Shown here: positions 20,804 to 27,290 of the stretch, piece after piece
Numbering within the stretch: position 1 is the first letter of the stretch
How the letters are laid out: each line of letters opens with the position of its first letter
Source: Rodentolepis nana
Taxonomy: Eukaryota > Platyhelminthes > Cestoda > Cyclophyllidea > Hymenolepididae
Assembly (NCBI GenBank): GCA_900617975.1
Contig: UZAE01012083.1
Span: forward strand, 39,807-67,096
DNA: 27,290 nucleotides
Direction of reading: 5' to 3'
The notes under the pieces: model-generated
What the model saw: the letters and a program-made list of their open reading frames with translations, nothing else
Database searches by the model: none
What the model was told of the DNA's origin: nothing
Made by a program: the position numbers and the translations under genes

Positions 20804-20976
20804 AATATTCATTCATTTGTATGATCTCCTGCTATAGCTTTGTATTATTGAATTTGATGACTTGCCCTTTTCGGTTCGACGTTGACATGATTGACTATCT
20901 TTACGCTATTGAGATATTGTTGGAAATATTTTTTTTATTTGTAAGAAGTGGGAATTATATTTTTCATATCAATTGG

Positions 20977-21001
20977 TTTTTTTTTTTTGGGGGGGGGGGG
21001 G
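20977..21001. repeat. T12/G13 homopolymer junction
   Basis: A run of about 12 T followed directly by about 13 G. The plus-strand open frame ending here (20821-21009) is partly made of it and is not a gene. Confidence 0.9.
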
Positions 21002-21264
21002 TTGGGTAAAATTTTCCTTAACTTTGTCTACATTCTCAACAATCTTAAAAATGTGCGTAAATACATGTTTAAATAATTTTTGGCAGCGACTTGATGAAAC
21101 AGGGAACTGATGCAGCAGCAGTATCTTAATTTGTTAATGATTGCGGTCATCACATATTTTAACTTACAAATCTTGACTATTTACATAAACTCACTGCAAA
21201 CATGACAATGTGGCCTGACCTAACCTCGACTAGAAATTTATGCTTAATAAATTTTAACTTCCAG

Positions 21265-21357
21265 TCTTTGTTGAGGAGTACGAAGATGGTCTGTTTATTA
21301 ATAAATTCAGTAGCAAGTATACAATTCAGACAAGTATTTGGATGCCTGTAGACGAGT
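21265..21357 (+). CDS. possible 3'-terminal exon of unknown gene
   Basis: Acceptor AACTTCCAG is followed by a frame reading FVEEYEDGLFINKFSSKYTI... and ending MPVDE then TAG. The composition is protein-like and the acceptor is good. No matching donor exon upstream is identified, and the opposite strand is also open, so this may be part of a decayed element. Confidence 0.2.
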
Positions 21358-21369
21358 AGGCAGAAAGAG

Positions 21370-21555
21370 GTGATCCTAGCAATTCAGGACCATATTTGTG
21401 GCAGGCCTGTGGTTTAACACCGGAAAGACTTCATTGTTTATCAAGACTAATGAATAATGGTAATTAATAAATGGATTATCCAAAGGAAGTTTTCTGTTCA
21501 GATCACTTGCATCATTTCCATCCTGGTCAACAAAGATAATCGATCCTCCCTCACT
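21370..21555 (-). pseudogene. coding-like minus-strand stretch, unknown
   Basis: Reads SEGGSIIFVDQDGNDASDLN and LPLDNPFINYHYSLVLINNE on the minus strand, ending in TAG near 21378. The wording is protein-like, but a plus-strand frame in the same place is also open. No acceptor clearly defines the start. Family not recognised; a worn exon or transposon piece are both possible. Confidence 0.2.
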
Positions 21556-24500
21556 TTTCCTTCAAAGAACTTTAGACTGTCCCAAAATGTGTTTCTCTGC
21601 CTGCTAGAAAAATCGATGAATGTCATAATATTTGGTCATTTTAAACGTCTCTTTAATGTGATATAGTACTTGGGCGTCCAGAGCACATCAATGGAAACTT
21701 AAAATCGACTAATGTAGTTGAAAAATTCCTAAAAGGGAAACTTTTCTCAATAGCTCTTCTCCCTTCTAAGTTCTGTTTCAATTGCAAGTCAAGTAAATAC
21801 ATGCAATTTTTCTGAGTAAAAATATTTGGGAAGACCACTAATTCAAATGAAAAAGCGATATGCCTTATTCTAGAACAGGTTTTTTGACAACTGATTGGCT
21901 GCCTGGTTAAGCATGTTTGCAGTGATAACTTCTTTAGTGGTGGGATTATTCATGTGCGAGTGTTGTTATTCATAAATTGTTAATCAAATGTGTGAGAAAT
22001 GAAGCTCATAAGTTTGGCTCAGGTGTGACGAAAGTGCTCGATTCGGTTTTTTGGCAGTTCAGTAGAATGCTTCAAGCTCATCTCTTAATTTCATTGCAAT
22101 TTATGAATTTCTCACCGCTTTTACTTAAGTCTTACGAAGTCGAAGTGAATCTTCTCAAGCGGCGGTTTTTTTAAATCATCAAGTCTTTCCTCAGTGTATT
22201 TCTCGTATTACGTACAAAAATTAAAATTTTAGTAGAGTCTCCTGTTGTTGTCAGTCCCAACATATTTAGTGTAAATTATAGAAGAAATCTCCAAATCATG
22301 TTTCGATTTCAATTTGAATTGAATAATCAGCCATGCCAAATAAACAAATTTCGCACATTAGAGAGCCAAATAGTAGTGGTTCAATGTCGCTGCCAATAAA
22401 GCTTTGAAAAACGTAAAAATAAAAGCATTTATTTTAATACCAGTTGTATTTGCTTAATGAGGCAATATTTCGGGAGCACCGCGTTTATAAAGCGGAAATT
22501 GCCAATAAAACTAACCATTGACTGCCTCACCATTGGTTGCAACCAACCTATTGATTATTCTGAATTCAAGGTTGCTCTTTGCACAATTAATGCGACGTTT
22601 AACATTTAAAGGATGGACAATTCAACGGTGGTCTATAAATTAGCCTAATAGAGAAAACGCCGACTATTTATGGGCTAGTAATCCAATTCGTTAGGCATCC
22701 ATCTGAAATTCACTAGATTTTGAAAGGTGAGATCATAGTCGCATTATAATCTAAAAATATTCAAAAAGTTTACCAGTGAAATTTATGAAGCAGGTATTTA
22801 AATACCTATTTCTGTATATAAACAAATAAATTTTATTCCATCTAAAAGTAAGCTAATATGAGTATTCAAGTGCCTTTTATTATAACTTACTATACCAGTA
22901 CTCAAGATAAGCGAGAAGGATTATGAGATTTACTGCACATCAAACGACTCTGTTTATCAAATTAATCTTCAAAAGAAACGCCAACGATGCTTAGACTTAA
23001 ATATGTCAGCTTTGGTTCGATTTTATTGAGACGATTCGAGGCACAGACAATTGTAGACAAATAACTTGACGCTGACATTGTATATTTTGAAAAGGCACAG
23101 GCACTTAATAACTTTGAATTAAGAGTAAGAGCTGTACAATCAAGTTAAGAATTGCGTAAAAGAGGACTACAGCTCACAACACCCTCTTTTGCTTTTAATT
23201 AGTTTTAATGGCTTTCCCATCAACGAAAATCTATGAAAAAAACCAACACTTAAGTATGAAGGAGATAAATTTTAACTACAGATTACTTAATTCTAAAATA
23301 GGCGCTTGGAGTTTTTTTAAGTAATTCTGAAGTTGGAACATAGAAATTACAACGCCTGAAGCAAATATTTCCCCAAATTTCATTCAATAAATTGCAACTT
23401 GGTTGGTAAATTATTAATCAGAGCTGAAAATTAATTAAAATGATTAAGTAATTATAGGTATAATAGGTAAACAATTGTATCGAAAATCGATAATTCGAAG
23501 GAGCACATTGTTGCCAATGAAACGCTAACCGGTTGTGCTAACCAATGAAACTTCAAGCGGCATTCATACTGGGTGTCCCAATGAATGTATACACATTGAA
23601 ACTAATTGTAAACGTGGCGTTCAATTAGAATTCTATTATTTCAAAAGCGCAATTTTTTCCAAGTAAAATTTTATGTTTTCGATGATTGTTCTCAAACTGA
23701 CATCCACATTGATTAGACACTGCTATCAACGCCAAGCAATGGAATCACACACATCAGTTACTACAAAAAAATACATAAGAGTGCATATTTCAAATAAGGT
23801 TGGAAATGCTCTATTTCAATAATTTTGCAGAGCAAACGAGATTCTTCCTCTTCATAGAACAAGTATCACAAGTGTAGTTGAGTCAGGTCGTTAACGGATT
23901 TTGCTCCATGTGTGGGGAAATGGAAAGAATTTTTCTCCCAGGTCAAATTCGGATCTACAATTAATATTGAAACTCAAAGCACTGTACAGATACTGCTACC
24001 AGACCAAGGCCATACCATTGGGTAATGCTAAATGGAAGGACATCGCGGTACAGAAATTGAACATAACTCAAAATGTACAGTGGTGTATTTATGGGTTTAG
24101 GCCAACATGAATAGTTTGAATAAATGTATCGGGTCTTTTAATTTCTTGAGATTGGAAAGAACGAAAACGATCCTGGTTACATCGTGGTCTCACTATGTTA
24201 GTTTTCGGACGGTGAATGCAAAGCAAAGATTCCTCTTCATCCCTCCATCCACATCCCATTCCCTATCTCTATTTGTTGATCTATCACCACATAAAGCGAC
24301 AACATATGAATTATTATTCATTCAAATCCGAGTTAATAATCAGCGGCTTATAGGGCCAAATCTATTGCAGCCATTAAGTTTCTCACTTCGTAGGATTCTA
24401 ATAGCAAGATGAAGCATTTGTGAAAGCATGTAACAGGGACATTGTAAACATAGGTAATGGCAAGAATCAAGCCCATATTTGCTCAAACAATAAGGAGAAA

Positions 24501-25539
24501 GAATGAGTCAAGCCCTCAAAATAGTATTGGCCAAAGAATTCCACTTTTAGTGCGAATGCCGCATAACGGCTCCAAATCAATTTTTGGCCTATATTATCCC
24601 CTGAGCATCCAAAGTATAGCACAATATTTGATTCAAGGCTTATGTGTCGGATGAAGTAATGACTAATTGAGTTTTGTGGAGTGTACAACGCTGCGATGGT
24701 TGAATAAAGAAAGCTCAGAGCTTCACGACCTGAGGGTGGGGCCATGGTACTTGTCACGTAAAGAGCAAGTGCGGCGTGAACACAGGGACTTCACAGACAG
24801 CTACCAATCAATAATCTTTACGTTGTTAAGCAAAGCCTACATTATATTTCCATGAGTAAGCTCCGTGTCAGACGCCCCTTCGAAATAAACGTGCTCCACA
24901 CAGCTCATCTGTCTCCTCTGTGTTGTTGCAGTTATTTTACTCGAGAAATTACCAAGGATATGCCAGGGCTTATATATGTTGCAATCCACCACAGATTGTC
25001 CGTACACAAACAATTTCACCAAATTTACGGAAATAACATTTATTGTTTAAGTACGCAATTCAAAATAATATAAACGTGGTTAATTTGTTTCATTGATGTT
25101 TCTGGCCCATACACAAAGGTGTAGTGCAATATTGGATTTGAAAGATATAGCAAGATAGTGAAAATTCTTCTAACTCTGGCTTTCTTGCAATACTTTATGC
25201 AGAGTCGCTGTATTAAAATATTTGAATGGATATGATGGTCATACGATTTTATCCGCCACAACAATCGTCCAAGTTTTGACTTGTAAACGACAATCTTAAA
25301 ATGTTTTGGTAAAAGTTTGTTCGTGTCAGAATTGCGTACTGCGTAGTGGAGTTTGGAGAGGAAAGATGCTGTTTCAGTGTAGTTGATGCTACCCTTCTTC
25401 TTCGGTTTAGAAGACGATGGCTTTCACTCTGTTGAAATGCTGTCACAGACTGCGTTTCTGCAGATGACGTCAGAGCATTCAATATTTAGCAGTGCCCTTC
25501 ATTCAATATGCATGTGTAGTTTGCGTCCACTAGGCACAC

Positions 25540-26640
25540 ACAGCCCCACACCCACACTTACCCGACTGCTTAGCGTTTTTCACTGTTGGCCATTTAGCTT
25601 GTAAGATGGCTTGCCTTAGGACAGCTGACTGCCGTCTCCAGGCTTATATGTCTTCCATTCTTCCAGTCTGATCAGCAGTGTTGTGAAGAGCGTTCCGCTT
25701 TCTTTTCAGTTCCTCAAGGTGTCTAGACCAAAAAGCTCGATAGTGTTTAGTCTTGCCTCGGGGAATAGTTTTCTTTGCACATGTGATCATAATATTCGTG
25801 ATATCATTGCAAAGTTTGTCAGGATGTTGGTTGAAGTTGAGGGGACTTGTGTGAAGTTCATTCTCAAAAAGGTTAGTGAATCTAGACCAGTCAGCCTTCT
25901 TGAAGTTCCATGATAGCTTAGTTGGCACTTTCCTTGTCATGCTTTTGCTGCCGATGGTAATACTAGCAATGACTGGTTTGTGACCAGAATCAGGATCGTC
26001 AATTATTTTGCGGCGTGTATGCTCGCTGATGTCGCTTGAAACCAGGAGCAAGTCAGGAGTTGTTCTGGTTCCATTATAGTGCAAATATGTAGCAGGATCC
26101 CCATTGCTATAAATAAGGTCCAGAGGGTTGCTGGTTAGCATGTCTTCAATTTCCTTTCCAGCAATGTTTGTATCCTTGTAGCCCTATCTGGTGGAACGGG
26201 CGTTCAATACTCCTAATACTACAGTTTTGTGTGAGATGTTCAGAGAATCAAAGTTGGGACTATTCTGGGGTGGATTATAGACTGCAAATATCTAGAGGTG
26301 GTTTTGACATTTCCAAGTATTTAATCTGATAATTTCGGATATGTTTTGCGTCAAGCCCATACTCTTGATTAGATCTTAATGTGAAGTGTGGCCTTCTTTT
26401 ACTCTAGTCAGTATTCCACCTGCAACCTGCCGGTATTTAGGTATAAGGTACAAGGCGTAACCTGGCAATTGGTAGCATATTAGCTTGTCATCCGAAAGGT
26501 TTGCTTCCATAATTGTGAATATGACTACATCATAGGTTTGTAGGATTTTCCGAACTCAGATCTTTCTGTCCTGTGATATCCCTCCAGCATTCCACTGAAG
26601 TTTCTGTAGAAGTTGTTATTCACCCTGAAGAGGGCGATTT
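25540..26640 (-). mobile_element. decayed non-LTR retrotransposon fragment (endonuclease domain)
   Basis: Read on the minus strand from about 26610, frames with stops and shifts spell LQWNAGGIS (start of the endonuclease/exonuclease/phosphatase domain), then EANLSDDKLICYQLPGYALY, then VVLGVLNARS (degenerate form of the GDxNA motif). An intact stretch of 165 codons follows (26141-25644) with TPDLLLVS and SGHKPVIASI, the SDHxP motif of the endonuclease with Asp lost to Gly. After it come SWNFKKADWSRF, FWSRHLEELKRKRNALHN and RRQSAVLRQAIL, a linker typical of Jockey/CR1-like elements before the reverse transcriptase. No reverse transcriptase motif (FADD/YADD) is seen, so it is a dead fragment. 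Confidence 0.85.
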
Positions 26641-26700
26641 CTCTTATGGATTCATTTCAAACTAATCATAATAAATAGAAGTCAAATGCAGAGTGATAGA

Positions 26701-26782
26701 CTTTTGCCGTATGAAGATACGTTGTCCAGGGTGCACCACGTGTACGTTGTCCAGGGTGCACCACGTGGAGGTAAGTCTATCG
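26701..26782 (-). repeat. dispersed repeat family, copy 5 (truncated, with internal duplication)
   Basis: Only the head of the family, reversed: ends GGAGGTAAGTCTATCG on the plus strand. The segment ACGTTGTCCAGGGTGCACCA plus CGTG(G/T) occurs twice in tandem with a 25-base period (26719-26743 and 26744-26768). The body and tail are missing. Confidence 0.85.
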
Positions 26783-27112
26783 TATTCTTAAGAATAATTG
26801 TTTAGAAAACCAGCAAGGGTTGAGCAATTCTTGAGGTTAACAGTGATTATGCCTTTTCAAGGTGCTCAGACACTTGGCATATATATCTTGCGTGTGCTCA
26901 TCTGGGTTGGAAATGGCAATGACCAAATTGACCATATGGGCAAAAACAAATACTATGCTAACCGATGCTTCTCTATAAATGGTTGAAAGGCTCGTGCGGC
27001 ATTACGAAGTGGGAATCACATACACAGATAAACGAAAATTTCGAATGGCGTGATTACGGCCGTATTCGAGATTTCAGCTTCAGTCCTTGCATCTGATGAT
27101 AATTTCGATATA
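26783..27112. other. short spacer between repeat copies 5 and 6
   Basis: No gene seen. A plus-strand frame of 62 codons at 26798-26986 has no motif or splice support. Confidence 0.4.
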
Positions 27113-27290
27113 ATTATTTATTTATATCAAATGGCAGGCGTTTTGATAGTTATCATTAGCCCTGGAGCTGACTTCGGGGCTTCACAGAGAGGAGAAGGAA
27201 CATCAAAGTGACAAATAGTTGAAAGGGGGAACGGAAGAGTGATTCACAGATGTAAAAGAGACAGACAGACAGACACAAAGGTTTACAAAA
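27113..27290 (-). repeat. dispersed repeat family, copy 6 (runs off the window)
   Basis: Reversed 3' half of the family: tail TATTTATTTATATCAAATGG, then CAGGCGTTTTGATAGTTATC, ATTAGCCC and GCTGACTTCGGGGCTTCACA, ending in a GACA tandem run. On the minus strand its tail is TTTGATATAAATAAATA, identical to the tail of copy 2. The head lies beyond 27290. Confidence 0.85.

Larger units (their letters stand above)
21002..25480. other. long gene-poor region with a few coding-like stretches
   Basis: AT-rich, no recognised gene. Two short stretches at 21265-21555 are treated separately. Other open frames (21653-21838 minus, 21977-22174 plus, 23901-24110 plus, 24107-24412 plus, overlapping frames at 24457-25073) carry no motif I know and overlap in both strands. 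No copy of the dispersed repeat is seen in this 4.5 kb. Confidence 0.4.

Noticed and set aside
20821..21009. 62-codon plus-strand ORF with hydrophobic residues
   Set aside because: Hydrophobicity comes from T-rich DNA and it ends in the T/G homopolymer; it lies in the 3' flank of AGPAT.
26744..26785. Repeat head with GGAG|GTAAGT as a spliced-leader RNA gene
   Set aside because: The donor is SL-like, but no constant Sm site or stem-loops follow it in the different copies, and the sequence does not resemble flatworm leaders I know.

Overview
The window looks like nuclear DNA from a parasitic flatworm, probably a tapeworm, although the species cannot be fixed from sequence alone. It is AT-rich, its genes are split by many introns, several introns are only 30-41 bp (typical of cestode and trematode genes), and small dispersed repeats are common. 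There are no bacterial features such as operons, Shine-Dalgarno sites or long uninterrupted ORFs.

Layout, left to right. (1) 1-3.1 kb: a plus-strand gene of unknown function, entering from the left or starting near the edge. Four exons at about 1.0-3.1 kb join in matching phase and are followed by an AATAAA. (2) 4.9-16.8 kb: a minus-strand gene reconstructed here as ten exons in perfect phase from an ATG at 16839 to a TAG at 4889, giving 624 aa. It has an alpha-helical N-terminus, a long low-complexity proline-rich middle with SH3-ligand-like motifs, a cysteine cluster and a C-terminal C2HC zinc finger. The finger closely resembles the one ending NEMO (IKBKG) and optineurin. The N-terminus has an LC3-interacting-region-like motif and a stretch resembling the TBK1-binding segment of TANK/NAP1 proteins. 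I read it as a candidate ubiquitin/TBK1-autophagy adaptor, the most interesting gene here. (3) 16.8-19.8 kb: intergenic, with a repeat copy and some minus-strand exon-like pieces of uncertain reality. (4) 19.8-20.7 kb: a compact plus-strand gene for 1-acylglycerol-3-phosphate acyltransferase (AGPAT/PlsC family), with introns of 30-36 bp, one of them GC-AG. It is divergent from the zinc-finger gene. (5) 20.7-25.5 kb: mostly non-coding, with short coding-like stretches near 21.3-21.6 kb. (6) 25.5-26.6 kb: a decayed minus-strand non-LTR retrotransposon fragment covering the endonuclease domain. (7) 26.7-27.3 kb: two more copies of the dispersed repeat, the last running off the edge.

A roughly 270-310 bp repeat family occurs six times (three plus, three minus). 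It has a conserved end (GCGATAGACTTACC...CACGTGG), an internal 10-bp inverted repeat (AGTTGACTTC/GAAGTCAACT), an A/T-rich tail and a consensus splice donor on the complementary strand. It matches no repeat family I can name. ORFs seen inside the copies are not genes.

The two confident genes have no obvious functional link. All exon borders are by eye and need transcript evidence.
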